Assembly (NCBI GenBank): GCA_001543005.1
Contig: LFLB01000032.1
Location: forward strand, 1-59,383
DNA length: 59,383 nucleotides
Origin: Candidatus Spongiihabitans thiooxidans
Lineage (GTDB): Bacteria > Pseudomonadota > Gammaproteobacteria > Arenicellales > Poriferihabitantaceae
Direction: 5' to 3'
Positions within the stretch are counted from its first letter, which is position 1. Each line of letters begins with the position of its first letter. Under the pieces are notes generated by a model. It was not told where the DNA came from. It ran no database searches and was given only the letters and a program-made list of their open reading frames with translations. Of this stretch, positions 30,031 through 40,959 are shown piece by piece. Position numbers and translations under genes: made by a program.

Positions 30031-30501
30031 CTAAAGTTTTGCCGCCAGATTATCAAGTAGGTCTGAGTGGGCTTTGCCATCCACTTCGCGCTTCAAGATT
30101 TGTCGCGCCCCGACCAACGCCAGTTCGCCGACTTGTCGGCGCAGCGTTTCTTTGGCCTTATTGAGTTCGGTGTCAATTTCTACCTGAGCCGTGGCGGTAA
30201 TGCGTTCACCTTCTTGTTTGGCGTTGTCTTTGGCTTCATCAATCAGTTCAGCACCGCGTTTTTCGGCTTTGCCAATAATTTCGTTTGCCTGATTTTTAGC
30301 TTCGGCGATGACCTGTTGCGCCTGGTCATGCCCTTGTTGCTCCGCCATCTGCCCTTTTTCCGCGGCCGCCAAGCCGTCGGCGATTTGGGTTTTACGCTGG
30401 TGCAGTGCGCCGATGATCGGCGCCCAAACGAACTTCTTGCTGAACCAGACAAAGCTAATAAAAAACAGCACCTGGAAAGCCATTGTGAGATTCAGATTCA
30501 T
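30031..30501 (-). CDS. atpF: ATP synthase subunit b
   Basis: Membrane-anchored peripheral stalk. It has 156 residues: an N-terminal helix (MNLNLTMAFQVLFFISFVWF) and a long charged coiled coil rich in Ala, Glu, Lys and Gln. GARQILKREVD near the end is typical of the delta-binding tail. Confidence 0.96.
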   Translation of the reverse strand: MNLNLTMAFQVLFFISFVWFSKKFVWAPIIGALHQRKTQIADGLAAAEKGQMAEQQGHDQAQQVIAEAKNQANEIIGKAEKRGAELIDEAKDNAKQEGERITATAQVEIDTELNKAKETLRRQVGELALVGARQILKREVDGKAHSDLLDNLAAKL

Positions 30502-30555
30502 CTCGAATCGCCTCTATTTGTCATTACAGTTGGTTTTTGGGTTCATTAAAGGCGG

Positions 30556-30813
<258 letters not shown>

Positions 30814-30857
30814 TTAAAAAATAGATAAAAATCAATAAAATAAAATGCGTCCCGAGG

Positions 30858-31727
<870 letters not shown>

Positions 31728-31766
31728 TCAAGGATATGAAATCAAAGGGAATTATATACATAGCAC

Positions 31767-32060
31767 CTAAATATCATCACGACGTCGGGCGTATTCTTCC
31801 CTGGATAACCGCCAGCCACCGCGTCCATCTGGTTGATTATGTTGCTCAACCTTACCTTGATCAAACAATTCATTGAGGCATCCATGAACCAGCGCGTCAT
31901 TCATATGTACGACACCGGCATCTCTATAAAGTCCAGCTCGTCGGCTTATAGCGGCCGCACCTACTCCATGTCCTTCTAGATAGTTTTCAAGCAATACGTC
32001 GAGCACGGCTTCATGCAATTGGAATGTCCCCATTCTTGTGAGTTGTTTAGGTCTGATCAT
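31767..32060 (-). CDS. Small winged-helix protein paired with the DNA methyltransferase
   Basis: A 97-residue protein with a likely winged helix-turn-helix: LHEAVLDVLLENYLEGHGVG, AAAISRRAGLYR, MNDALVHGCLNELFDQGKVE, then a wing and GGWRLSREEYARRR. ATG 32060 overlaps the methyltransferase stop by 14 bp, so the two are coupled. It could be a regulator of the pair or a DNA-binding specificity factor; nothing in it resembles a nuclease active site. I do not recognise a named family. Confidence 0.7.
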   Translation of the reverse strand: MIRPKQLTRMGTFQLHEAVLDVLLENYLEGHGVGAAAISRRAGLYRDAGVVHMNDALVHGCLNELFDQGKVEQHNQPDGRGGWRLSREEYARRRDDI

Positions 32061-33015
32061 GGTTTCTTACTCCCAAGCGTTGATTGATAATGTCAATATA
32101 TTCTTTGTTAATCTCTATGCCGATCCCTTGTCGCCCAGTGTTGCGGGTGGCTAGTAGCGTCGTTCCACTACCAACAAACGGATCAAGCACGATTTGCCCT
32201 TTCTTGGAAAACAGTTTTATTAAGGTTTCTATCAATGCCACTGGCTTAACTGTTAGATGGCTATTATATTTATCCTTTATTGGTTTCTCGACTGCCAGAA
32301 CTGTTGAAGGCATTCCACCGTTTATCTGTGCGTTTTTGGTATCTATTAAACCGGTTTCATATTGGAGCCAATTATTGATGTGCGTTCCTTCTTTTGGTTT
32401 CTGTCCCACAATTATCGGTTCAAATTGTGGTCTTAATTGTGCAGTTTTGCGTCCGCCTAGTTTCCTTAAAATATTGGTCTTCACTCTCTCACTAGATTTC
32501 ATTCGAACCACAAAATGATCCATGCTAAACGCCTTGGCCTGTGATCGGGTATAGTGCCATGCGTACATATCACGTATCTCAAAACCCGTATTTTCCATTG
32601 CCGTTGCCATTCTGTGACTTAATCTCGGAGCAGAAAAAACAAGGAAAAATGCTCCGGGATAGAGTACTCGCATGGCCTGATCAGATACTTTCTCAAAAAA
32701 GGCTTGCAAAACGACCCCTTGCTTTGGATCAAATTTCATTCCAGTGGGCAAACCACCGACAACGCCCGCTTTGCTTTTTCGTTTATCCAATGCGGCGGCA
32801 TTCCAGTCACTACCCATACCATCTAATCCATAGGGCGGGTCAGTTACGATCAGATGCACAGACTGATCAGCTATCTCTAGCATTAAATCAAGGCAGTCTC
32901 CCTGCAATATTGTACTGTCATCGTCGGGTGATTTCAGCGGACGATCTGGCACCTTATTAATAGCGGTTAAAGTCACGCTGTCAACATCTTTGTAGGGTAT
33001 AAGGTCTTTGTACAC
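32047..33015 (-). CDS. DNA methyltransferase (N6-adenine or N4-cytosine) inserted between atpI and atpB
   Basis: S-adenosylmethionine-dependent amino-methyltransferase. Catalytic motif IV is TDPPYGLDGMG, early in the protein; the SAM-binding motif I (DPFVGSGTTLLATRNTG) is near the C-terminus and preceded by HLTVKPVALIETLI. This order is that of the beta class. I use GTG 33015, with AGGA nine bases upstream (322 residues); a TTG at 33072 gives a longer form. No restriction endonuclease is adjacent, so it appears to be an orphan methylase or part of a reduced system. The gene is more AT-rich than its atp neighbours, suggesting transfer. Confidence 0.88.
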   Translation of the reverse strand: MYKDLIPYKDVDSVTLTAINKVPDRPLKSPDDDSTILQGDCLDLMLEIADQSVHLIVTDPPYGLDGMGSDWNAAALDKRKSKAGVVGGLPTGMKFDPKQGVVLQAFFEKVSDQAMRVLYPGAFFLVFSAPRLSHRMATAMENTGFEIRDMYAWHYTRSQAKAFSMDHFVVRMKSSERVKTNILRKLGGRKTAQLRPQFEPIIVGQKPKEGTHINNWLQYETGLIDTKNAQINGGMPSTVLAVEKPIKDKYNSHLTVKPVALIETLIKLFSKKGQIVLDPFVGSGTTLLATRNTGRQGIGIEINKEYIDIINQRLGVRNHDQT

Positions 33016-33114
33016 ATTTTTACGTCCTAAACAGTTTAATAATAAAGGCTTTACAGAAGTGTTACAAGCCAAGAGGTTATTCTATGTAATCCCCTAAAAT
33101 TAAAATATAGCCTT

Positions 33115-33143
33115 GTTATATATCTTACATTATCAATTTCCAA
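33115..33143 (-). promoter_or_regulatory. Possible own promoter of the methyltransferase pair
   Basis: On the minus strand TTGGAA (33138-33143) and TATAAC (33115-33120) are separated by 17 bp, in the very AT-rich 118-bp gap between atpI and the methyltransferase. If real, the inserted pair brought its own promoter, and it would add transcription to the atp genes downstream. Confidence 0.4.
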
Positions 33144-33190
33144 TATAAACTGCACTTTCACTCGGTCTGCTTTTACTTCTACGTGCCATC

Positions 33191-33595
33191 TCAAGCGGCT
33201 GGTTTGCCTACCCATACATAACCAACCTGCATTGAAATATAACCGAGTGCAATATAGAGTGGCCCAAGTTGCAGATAGACCATGCCCATAAAAAATCCGC
33301 CAGCCACCAGCAAAAACTTGAGCAATAGTCCGGAATAAATCGGCAACATCACCAAGGATGGATTTTCGGTTACCGCCCGACTGGACTTTATCACACTTCT
33401 AACGGTTACCAAAGTTGCCAAGATTCCCAAAAATGCTCCGAATGCGACGGCTTTTACCCTCGTCGGCTCGAGCGTTTCGATCGCCACCGCGCCCGACCAA
33501 CCCGCCGCCGCCAGCAACACCACTATCAGAAATACCGCCAAAATCACCTGCGCCAGCAAAACCCGCCGAATGCTTTGGTCTAATTGATCTAACAT
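33191..33595 (-). CDS. atpI: ATP synthase protein I
   Basis: Small membrane protein usually first in the atp operon, implicated in c-ring assembly and Mg uptake. It has 134 residues and four hydrophobic segments (QVILAVFLIVVLLAAAGW, VAFGAFLGILATLVTV, and two near the end). Position after parB and the hydrophobic profile fit AtpI well; sequence conservation in this family is low. Confidence 0.88.
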   Translation of the reverse strand: MLDQLDQSIRRVLLAQVILAVFLIVVLLAAAGWSGAVAIETLEPTRVKAVAFGAFLGILATLVTVRSVIKSSRAVTENPSLVMLPIYSGLLLKFLLVAGGFFMGMVYLQLGPLYIALGYISMQVGYVWVGKPAA

Positions 33596-33718
33596 ACTAT
33601 TGGGGGATTGAGCCGGACATTACTATTTAATGTCAATTCTATCAGGGAATTACTTAGCATAGACAGTATATGGGCTTGACTCACTAAACCAGTCGCAAAA
33701 CTACTTAAGAATTTGCCG

Positions 33719-34684
33719 CTATTTTATGCGCTCAAGAATACCATCCAGTTCATCCAGAGAATGATAGTGGATAATAAGCCTGCCTTTCTTCGCGCCATGC
33801 CGGATATCCACTTTCGCGCCTAAGCGCGCCGAAAGATCGTCTTGCAAATGGGTAATGTCTGCGTCCACTTGCTGGTTTTTCCCGGTTTTAGTCGTGGCTG
33901 CATCAGTCTTATCTTCGGTCTTGTCTCTGGCTCTGACCCATTTCCTGACCAGTCGTTCGATTTGCCGAACAGAGAGGCCCTGGCTGCTCACCTGATTAGC
34001 GATTTCAGGCTGCGCTTGCTCTGGCAACGCCAGCAACGTTCGCGCATGGCTCATATCAATTTCGCCGTTTTCGACCATTTTTTGAACCGCGGGGTGCAGC
34101 GCAAGCAGTCTTAACAAGTTGCTCACCGCCGTGCGCGAGCAGCCTACCGTCTCAGACACCTCTTGGTGGGTTAACCCGAATTCTTCGAGCAAACGCTTAA
34201 AACCTCTGGCTTGTTCAATGGCGTTGAGGTCCTCCCGTTGAATGTTTTCAATCAACGCCACGGCCATGGCGGCTTGATCGGTAATTTCCCGTATCACTAC
34301 GGGAACAGTCGTCAGTCCGGCAAGCTGCGCGCCGCGCCAGCGTCGCTCTCCGGCGATGATTTCGAACTGGCCGGCCACCGTGTCTTTGCCCAATGGCCGC
34401 ACCAACAATGGCTGTATCACGCCCTGGGATTTAATCGATTCCCCTAATTCAGCCAGCGCGGTTTTGTCCATGCGCACTCTTGGTTGATACTTTCCGCGTT
34501 GTAGTTGTTCGATAGGAATTTCGCGATAGCCTGTGTGGCTTGCCCGGTCGTTTCTGGTTTCGGACCCGGCATCTACTTCTTGTCGGCTTGTTTCGGGCGG
34601 CGTTTGCTCAACCTGGGTTGTGGTTTTCACGTCTCCGAGCAACGCCCCCAGACCTCGACCTAATCTTGCTTTCTTTTTTACCAT
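33719..34684 (-). CDS. parB: Chromosome partitioning protein ParB
   Basis: CTP-dependent clamp that loads at parS and spreads. I use ATG 34684 (321 residues), beginning MVKKKARLGRGLGALLG, the standard ParB N-terminus; the longer frame overlaps parA. The CTP-binding/arginine motif GERRWRGAQLAG and the helix-turn-helix LTHQEVSETVGCSRTAVSNL are present. Its target sites are found at 43.9 kb. Confidence 0.96.
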   Translation of the reverse strand: MVKKKARLGRGLGALLGDVKTTTQVEQTPPETSRQEVDAGSETRNDRASHTGYREIPIEQLQRGKYQPRVRMDKTALAELGESIKSQGVIQPLLVRPLGKDTVAGQFEIIAGERRWRGAQLAGLTTVPVVIREITDQAAMAVALIENIQREDLNAIEQARGFKRLLEEFGLTHQEVSETVGCSRTAVSNLLRLLALHPAVQKMVENGEIDMSHARTLLALPEQAQPEIANQVSSQGLSVRQIERLVRKWVRARDKTEDKTDAATTKTGKNQQVDADITHLQDDLSARLGAKVDIRHGAKKGRLIIHYHSLDELDGILERIK

Positions 34685-34697
34685 TGCTTGTTTGCCC

Positions 34698-35489
34698 TTA
34701 GTTAATGTTCCTGAGCGGCTTGTGGTTAATCGTATTTCGGCGCAACAATTCGCTGGCCAAAGCCAGGTATGCCTGAGCGCCGGCACATTGTGGGTCATAT
34801 TCCAAAACCGGCTTGCCATAACTTGGGGCTTCGGCCAAACGCACATTTCTCGGGATCAGGGTTCGAAACAGCTGGTCTGGAAAATGTTTCTGCAATTGCT
34901 CGGAGACTTCGATAGCCAGGTTATTTCTACTATCATACATGGTCCTGACCAAGCCGAGAATTTCCAGCTTCGGGTTGAGTCCGTGCTGGACCCGGCGAAT
35001 GGTTTCCATCAAACTGGTGAGCCCTTCCAGGGCATAGTATTCGCATTGAACCGGGATTAGCACCTCTGTGGCTGCGGTTAGTGCGTTTATAGTGAGTACA
35101 TTTAGCACCGGCGGGCAGTCGATCAGCATGATATCAAACCCTTCGGTGATGCCGCTTAAGGCCCGGTCCAGGCGCTGGTCGCGGGATTCGAGCTGAGTCA
35201 TTTCCACCTGGGCACCCGCCAGATCAGGATGGGATGGCAGTATATGGAATTTGTATTGCGTCGGGATGATGGCCTGAGCGATGCTTGTTTCACCTAGTAG
35301 CACCTCATAGACGGTCGCTTCGAGTTCGCGCATAGCAATGCCGCTTCCCACCGTGGCGTTACCTTGAGGGTCGGTGTCAATCAATAACACCTTCTGCTTG
35401 GCATTGGCCAATGAAGATGCCAGATTTATAGCGGTGGTGGTTTTGCCGACCCCGCCTTTCTGGTTGGTTATTGCAATTATTCTAGCCAA
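34698..35489 (-). CDS. parA: Chromosome partitioning ATPase ParA
   Basis: Deviant Walker ATPase (KGGVGKTTTAIN) that works with ParB in origin segregation. I start at TTG 35489: GAGGTG sits four bases upstream and the protein then begins (M)ARIIAITNQKGG, the universal ParA start (263 residues). An ATG at 35528 is in frame but lacks such a site. LIDTDPQGNAT, LIDCPP and a C-terminal RNVRLAEAPSYGKP are typical of chromosomal (Soj-type) ParA. Lies 13 bp before parB. Confidence 0.96.
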   Translation of the reverse strand: MARIIAITNQKGGVGKTTTAINLASSLANAKQKVLLIDTDPQGNATVGSGIAMRELEATVYEVLLGETSIAQAIIPTQYKFHILPSHPDLAGAQVEMTQLESRDQRLDRALSGITEGFDIMLIDCPPVLNVLTINALTAATEVLIPVQCEYYALEGLTSLMETIRRVQHGLNPKLEILGLVRTMYDSRNNLAIEVSEQLQKHFPDQLFRTLIPRNVRLAEAPSYGKPVLEYDPQCAGAQAYLALASELLRRNTINHKPLRNIN

Positions 35490-35577
35490 TTTCACCTCGT
35501 TTAAATATTTTATTTTGTTCGGGCACAAGCGTCACCTGCATTGCAGCCAATGAATAACACCAGGCTCGGTGCTCGAA

Positions 35578-36258
35578 TCATCTAAGATCAAAGTCTGAAG
35601 TGTAAAAATCAATAATAATCAGATGTCGCTGGGCCTCTAAAAAGGGCACTTCAAGTTTCTCAACCGTTAGTCTGAGTCGCATTTGTTTAAGTGATTCGGG
35701 CAATTCTCCGGCCAAGGATTCAATTTCTTTTGCCGGAAATCGGCCTTTAAGCGCCAACAAGCGGGTGCCCTGGCTGATGTTTGCTTGACTGAGTCGAACT
35801 AATTCCGGTAAAGATGAAAACGCACGGGCGGTAAGCGTATCAAATTTTCCGGGTGGTTGGTATTTTTCAATCCGGCTTTTTACCAGTGAAACATTTTTCA
35901 ATGCCAGATTTGAAATGCAGTTTCGCAGAAATTCGACCCTTTTACCACGGCTGTCAAGCAGGGTAACTTGCCACTGCGGCCTGACGATTGCCAATGGCAA
36001 CCCGGGAAAGCCACCGCCGCTGCCAATATCCAGCAGGGTGCTGCCGATGACATAATGATGGATGGCCAGCGAATCCAGAATATGGTGGCTAATCATGTCA
36101 TCATTCGATTCGATCGCGGTAAGGTTCAGGCGGGTATTCCATTTTGCTAATAATTCAATATGGGTTAACAGGCTCATTTGCTGATGCGCATTGATGACAA
36201 TCCCAAGCTGCTCACAGCCTTTGATTAGATTTTGTACGTTAAATCGCGGTTTTGTCAT
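35578..36258 (-). CDS. rsmG: 16S rRNA (guanine527-N7)-methyltransferase RsmG
   Basis: SAM-dependent methylation of G527 in 16S rRNA. It has 226 residues; the SAM-binding motif is LLDIGSGGGFPGLPLAI, and WNTRLNLTAI and HHILDSLAI are conserved. It leads rsmG-parA-parB. The usual upstream partner mnmG (gidA) is absent; pckA lies there instead. Confidence 0.96.
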   Translation of the reverse strand: MTKPRFNVQNLIKGCEQLGIVINAHQQMSLLTHIELLAKWNTRLNLTAIESNDDMISHHILDSLAIHHYVIGSTLLDIGSGGGFPGLPLAIVRPQWQVTLLDSRGKRVEFLRNCISNLALKNVSLVKSRIEKYQPPGKFDTLTARAFSSLPELVRLSQANISQGTRLLALKGRFPAKEIESLAGELPESLKQMRLRLTVEKLEVPFLEAQRHLIIIDFYTSDFDLR

Positions 36259-36389
36259 GGTTTCGAATCGTTTTCGGGCAGTCGTTCGCCAACGGTATAA
36301 TCGTCCGCGAAATAGCGCGACTTAGCCGACGCGCCTGGTATCAAATCAACCGCTTCTGCCACCGGGTCCTGGTCACGGGTTTTAGCTTC

Positions 36390-37997
36390 TTAGCCGGCTG
36401 CGCGCGGCCCGGCGGCAACCAGCGCCTTGCCCGCTACGGTGTCTTCGTACTTTCGGAAATTTTCCTCAAACAACCCGGCCAGGGTTTTCGCTTTTTCAGC
36501 CCACTCTTGCGGGTTGGCATAGGTCTGCCTCGGATCAAGAATGTCGGTGTCGGCTCCGGCCAGGGTTTCCGGCACCGCTAAACCAAAGTATGGAATAGTA
36601 TTAAATGACGCTTGTTCGATGTCACCGCTTAAGATGGCATCAATAATCGCTCGGGTGTTTTTTATTGATATTCTTTGGCCGCTACCGTTCCATCCGGTGT
36701 TGACTAAATAAGCCTGCGCCGCAGCAGCCTGCATCTTCTGAACCAGTTGTTCGCCATATATTGTCGGGTGAAGGCTTAAAAATGCTGCTCCAAAACAGGC
36801 TGAAAAAGTCGGTACGGGTCGGTCAATACCGCGTTCTGTGCCTGCCAGCTTTGCCGTGAACCCGGACAAAAAATGATACTTTGCTTGTTCTGGCGTCAAT
36901 TTTGAAACCGCCGGCAACACCCCAAAAGCATCCGCCGACAGGAAGATTACCTTGTTGGCATGGCCGCCTCTGGAAATCGGTTTGACGATATTGTCGATGT
37001 GATAAATGGGGTAGGAAACCCGGGTGTTTTGCGTTTTTGAGCGGTCATCATAGTCGACCGTGCCATCCGCCCTGACACCCACATTTTCCAGTAGCGCGTC
37101 TCGCCTGATCGCCCGATAAATATCCGGCTCGGCCTGTTCGTTCAATCCGATGGTCTTGGCATAGCAGCCGCCTTCAAAGTTAAACACGCCGTGATCGTCC
37201 CAGCCGTGTTCATCATCACCAATCAACCGGCGTTTCGGATCTGTTGACAGGGTGGTTTTTCCGGTTCCGGACAAGCCGAAAAATATTGCTGTCTCACCGT
37301 CCTCGGATACATTCGCTGAGCAGTGCATCGACGCCATACCACGCAATGGCAACAGGTAATTCATCATTGAAAACATGCCTTTTTTCATTTCCCCACCGTA
37401 CCAGGTGCCGCCGATGAGCTGCATTTTTTCAGTCAGGTTAAACGCAATAAAGTTTTCTGAATTCATGCCCATAGCCTGCCAGTTTACATTGGTTGCCTTG
37501 GCCGCGTTCATCACAATAAAGTCCGGTTCGAACTCCGCCAACTCCTCAGCACCTGGCCGTATAAACATATTTTTAACAAAGTGCGCTTGCCAGGCCACCT
37601 CCATGATGAAGCGAACCGATAATCGGCTACCGGGGTTTGCGCCGCAAAACGCATCCACCACGAATAGCCGTTTGTTCGATAATTGGTCAGTAACGATGGT
37701 TTTAAGGTCGGCCCAGTTTTCCTGAGAGAGCGGGTGATTGTCATTTTCCCCTTGCTCCGACCACCAAAAGGTATCCCGCGTGAGATCGTCTCGAACAATA
37801 TATTTATCGCCGGGCGAACGGCCTGTAAAAACCCCGGTATCCACCGCTATCGCACCGCTTTCGGTCAACACGCCGCGCTCATACCCGGTTAAATCCGCCC
37901 TGGTTTCCTCCTTGAACAGCAATTCAAACGAGGGGTTGTAAATCAGCTCCGTTGCGTCGCAAATGCCATACTGGGCGAGGTCAATTTGGGTCATCAT
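36390..37997 (-). CDS. pckA: Phosphoenolpyruvate carboxykinase (ATP)
   Basis: Gluconeogenic enzyme converting oxaloacetate and ATP to PEP. The P-loop is [12 protein letters not shown], with the metal-binding [24 protein letters not shown] and [15 protein letters not shown] are near-identical to the E. coli enzyme. I start at ATG 37997, close to the E. coli start; ATG 38045 gives 16 more residues, and neither has a strong ribosome-binding site. It stands between the origin and rsmG, an unusual location. Confidence 0.96.
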   Translation of the reverse strand: MMTQIDLAQYGICDATELIYNPSFELLFKEETRADLTGYERGVLTESGAIAVDTGVFTGRSPGDKYIVRDDLTRDTFWWSEQGENDNHPLSQENWADLKTIVTDQLSNKRLFVVDAFCGANPGSRLSVRFIMEVAWQAHFVKNMFIRPGAEELAEFEPDFIVMNAAKATNVNWQAMGMNSENFIAFNLTEKMQLIGGTWYGGEMKKGMFSMMNYLLPLRGMASMHCSANVSEDGETAIFFGLSGTGKTTLSTDPKRRLIGDDEHGWDDHGVFNFEGGCYAKTIGLNEQAEPDIYRAIRRDALLENVGVRADGTVDYDDRSKTQNTRVSYPIYHIDNIVKPISRGGHANKVIFLSADAFGVLPAVSKLTPEQAKYHFLSGFTAKLAGTERGIDRPVPTFSACFGAAFLSLHPTIYGEQLVQKMQAAAAQAYLVNTGWNGSGQRISIKNTRAIIDAILSGDIEQASFNTIPYFGLAVPETLAGADTDILDPRQTYANPQEWAEKAKTLAGLFEENFRKYEDTVAGKALVAAGPRAAG

Positions 37998-38157
37998 GCA
38001 TCTGGTTTTGTGGTCGGCCAAATCAATTATTCTAACCGCTTTCATCAGTTTTTCATAAGGAGGCCGTGATTGCTTCCGGGTTTCCTTGTTATGCGCGGCA
38101 ACCGACTATTTTGCTGGAAATTTATTTTACCCCCGGGTCTCCGAATCGCCTATCCCG

Positions 38158-40680
38158 TTAAGACCTCAGGACTTTGTTCTCGGCATCATAGGGCGACTCC
38201 TCAATAACCGTTGCATCATGCCGCTGCCCCAGAATTTCGATTTCGAGGGTGGTGCCGATGGCCGCCAATTCAGGCTTAACGAATCCCAGGGCTAATGATT
38301 TTTCAACCCTGAAGCCATAACCCCCGGAGGTTGCTCGGCCGATCAGCTCGCTGCCTTTGTAAAGGCCTTCCGAGCCGCGCGCATCGGCATCCGTTACATT
38401 GTCGACTTGCAGGGTGACAAAAGCATTCTTAGCGCCGCGTTTCTGCCAATCTATCAAAGCTTGCTTGCCGATAAAATCGCTTTCCTTATCGAGGCGGATG
38501 AACCGATTAAGGCCCGACTCAAACGCCGAATATTCTATCGACATTTCCCGCGGGATTAAGCGATAGGATTTCTCCAGACGCATGCTGTCCATGGCGCGGA
38601 TGCCAAATGGCTTAATCTCAAATTCCTCGCCCGCCACCATCACCGCATCAAATATGTAATTTTGCATTTCTATCGGATGATGTAATTCAAACCCGAGTTC
38701 GCCGACAAAGTTTACCCGCAGTGCATTGGCGCTTGCGGCACCAACATTTATCGGCTTGCCGGTTAACCATTTGAATTTTTCATCGGATAAATCCGTATCG
38801 GTTAGTTTCTGAAGCAGGGCGCGAGATTTCGGTCCGGCGATGACCAAGACGCCGAATTGTGTGGTGATTTTTTGCAGCTCGACGCCGTTCGCCAGTTTGT
38901 TTTTAAGTAAATAATCCCAGTCATGGCGCTCCATGGCGCCGGCTGAGACCACGTAATAACTATTGTTTGCGGTCTTGTGAATTGTGAACTCGGCGCGTAC
39001 GCCGCCATTTCGCGACAGCATATGACATAGCCCAATTCGACCGATGCCCTTGGGTATTCGGTTGCACACCAGAGACTCCAGCCAGATTTCAGCGCCTGGC
39101 CCGGTCACCCTGAATTTGGAAAATGCCGACATATCAAGCAGCCCCACTTTTTCCTGCACCTGCTTGCATTCCTGTCCCACATAAGGGAAATAATTTGACC
39201 GCCGAAACGAATATCGTTCCACAATGCGGCCATCATCCAGCGCTGGAGACGTGTTTTTGCCGAGCAGCACAGCATCGCCATTAACATCGGCACTGCCGAT
39301 TTCTGCTGCGGGCAACTGATAGTCTTTTGGTGCAAACCAGTTTGGTCTTTCCCAGCCATAAATGTGGCCAAACACGGCCCCTAACGCCTTCATTCGATCA
39401 TGGCAAGGCGTTGTTTTTAAAGGCCTTGCGGTCGCGCGCTCTTCATCCGGAAAGTGGTTGGTGAAAACATTTCGATAGGCTTCCTGGTTTTTTTCCCGCA
39501 GATAGCCGCGCGCCGCATAAGGCCCAAATCGTCTTGGGTCCACGCCCATCATATCCACCGTCGGCTCGCCATCCACAATCCATTCGGCCAACTGCCAACC
39601 TGCTCCGCCTGCTGCCGTTATGCCGAAGCTGTGGCCTTCGTTCAGCCAGAAATTCTTCAAGCCCCAAGCCGGTCCTACGATTGGGTTACCGTCCGGGGTA
39701 TAGGCGATTGCGCCGTTATAGATCTGCTTCACCCCGACTTCTCCAAATACCGGGACCCGACTAATGCAGGCCGTAATATGGGGCATAAGCCGACCCAGGT
39801 CTTCTTGAAACAATTCATTCTCGCAGTCTTGCGCGGGACCATCCACATAGCAGCAGGGTGCGCCTTTCTCATAAATTCCCAGCAATAAACCACCCGCTTC
39901 TTCGCGCAAATAATAGCCGGCGTCTGATTCCCGCAACACGCCTTGCTCGGGCAACCCCTGCGCCTTTCTGGCCAGAATGTCTGGATGGGCTTCGGTAACG
40001 ATATACTGGTGTTGAACCGGCATGACCGGAATATCGAGGCCCACCATCTGCCCGGTTTTTCTGGCGAAGTTGCCGGTGCAAGCGATGACATGCTCACAGG
40101 ATATGTCGCCTTTGTCTGTTTTGACCCACCACCCGTCACCCCGTTTTTCAATGCCGGTCACGCCGGTATGGCGATAGATCGTAGCGCCACGGTTGCGCGC
40201 GCCTTTGGCAAGCGCTGTGGTTAAATCATTGGGTTGGATATAGCCATCTTCGGGGTGCTGAATTGCCCCTACCAATCCCTCAGTATTGCACATTGGCCAA
40301 ATCTCCTTGACTTGTTTTGGGGTTAAAAATTTTGTTTCCACGCCGACCGTTTTCCCGACTCCAGCGTAATATCTATACTCGTCCATACGGTCTTCAGTAC
40401 ACGCCAGGCGGATATTGCTGACCTGTGAAAAGCCTACGGTCAAACCCGTTTCTTGTTCAAGTTCCTGATAAAGTTTTATCGAATATTGGTGCAGCTTGCC
40501 GACCGAGTAGCTCATATTGAACAAGGGCAGCAAGCCGGCGGCGTGCCAGGTCGATCCCGAGGTCAACTCTTTTCTTTCAAGCAAGACCGAATCGGTCCAG
40601 CCTTTTCTCGCCAGATGGTACAGCGTGCTGACGCCGACCACGCCACCGCCGATGACCACCGCTTTTGTCCGGGTTTTCAT
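38158..40680 (-). CDS. Dimethylglycine dehydrogenase-like FAD and folate-dependent enzyme
   Basis: Large 840-residue flavoenzyme of the dimethylglycine/sarcosine dehydrogenase family. N-terminal FAD domain: VVIGGGVVGVSTLYHLARKG, then SGSTWHAAGLLP, where His46 matches the residue that binds FAD covalently in dimethylglycine dehydrogenase. C-terminal half (from about 430) is a GcvT-like, tetrahydrofolate-binding aminomethyltransferase fold with LGELGFELHHP-like motif (VGELGFELHHP) and PFGIRAMDSMRLEK. The likely reaction is oxidative demethylation of N-methylated glycines; the exact substrate cannot be told. It is divergent from dnaA. Confidence 0.88.
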   Translation of the reverse strand: MKTRTKAVVIGGGVVGVSTLYHLARKGWTDSVLLERKELTSGSTWHAAGLLPLFNMSYSVGKLHQYSIKLYQELEQETGLTVGFSQVSNIRLACTEDRMDEYRYYAGVGKTVGVETKFLTPKQVKEIWPMCNTEGLVGAIQHPEDGYIQPNDLTTALAKGARNRGATIYRHTGVTGIEKRGDGWWVKTDKGDISCEHVIACTGNFARKTGQMVGLDIPVMPVQHQYIVTEAHPDILARKAQGLPEQGVLRESDAGYYLREEAGGLLLGIYEKGAPCCYVDGPAQDCENELFQEDLGRLMPHITACISRVPVFGEVGVKQIYNGAIAYTPDGNPIVGPAWGLKNFWLNEGHSFGITAAGGAGWQLAEWIVDGEPTVDMMGVDPRRFGPYAARGYLREKNQEAYRNVFTNHFPDEERATARPLKTTPCHDRMKALGAVFGHIYGWERPNWFAPKDYQLPAAEIGSADVNGDAVLLGKNTSPALDDGRIVERYSFRRSNYFPYVGQECKQVQEKVGLLDMSAFSKFRVTGPGAEIWLESLVCNRIPKGIGRIGLCHMLSRNGGVRAEFTIHKTANNSYYVVSAGAMERHDWDYLLKNKLANGVELQKITTQFGVLVIAGPKSRALLQKLTDTDLSDEKFKWLTGKPINVGAASANALRVNFVGELGFELHHPIEMQNYIFDAVMVAGEEFEIKPFGIRAMDSMRLEKSYRLIPREMSIEYSAFESGLNRFIRLDKESDFIGKQALIDWQKRGAKNAFVTLQVDNVTDADARGSEGLYKGSELIGRATSGGYGFRVEKSLALGFVKPELAAIGTTLEIEILGQRHDATVIEESPYDAENKVLRS

Positions 40681-40804
40681 ATTTTCTGCCTCAAGTGTAT
40701 TTTGTTCGTTGAATTTCGCGACGTTCCAATTTTACCGGTTTTTCAGTTGCCATTGAGTCGATGTCGTCTTGTTCTAAATTTTTAGGGGAAAAAGTCCAGA
40801 TCAC

Positions 40805-40813
40805 TGTGGATAA
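40805..40813 (-). promoter_or_regulatory. DnaA box
   Basis: TGTGGATAA is the reverse complement of the consensus TTATCCACA. Single perfect box about 200 bp before dnaA, consistent with autoregulation or a part of the origin. Confidence 0.7.
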
Positions 40814-40959
40814 AAAGTGTCATTACGATTAAACTAACCCTGTCGGGCAATACAACCTGTTTATGGTTTTAACGATAAATACGTTATATTATTCTTTAAA
40901 AACAATAATATAGATAGATTCTTTGATCACACCAAGGAGAATATCAGCTTCCCTGAGGT

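Noticed and set aside
33596..33718. TTGACA in the parB-atpI gap as an atp promoter -35
   Set aside because: The hexamer is perfect, but no -10-like sequence lies 16-18 bp downstream of it on the minus strand.
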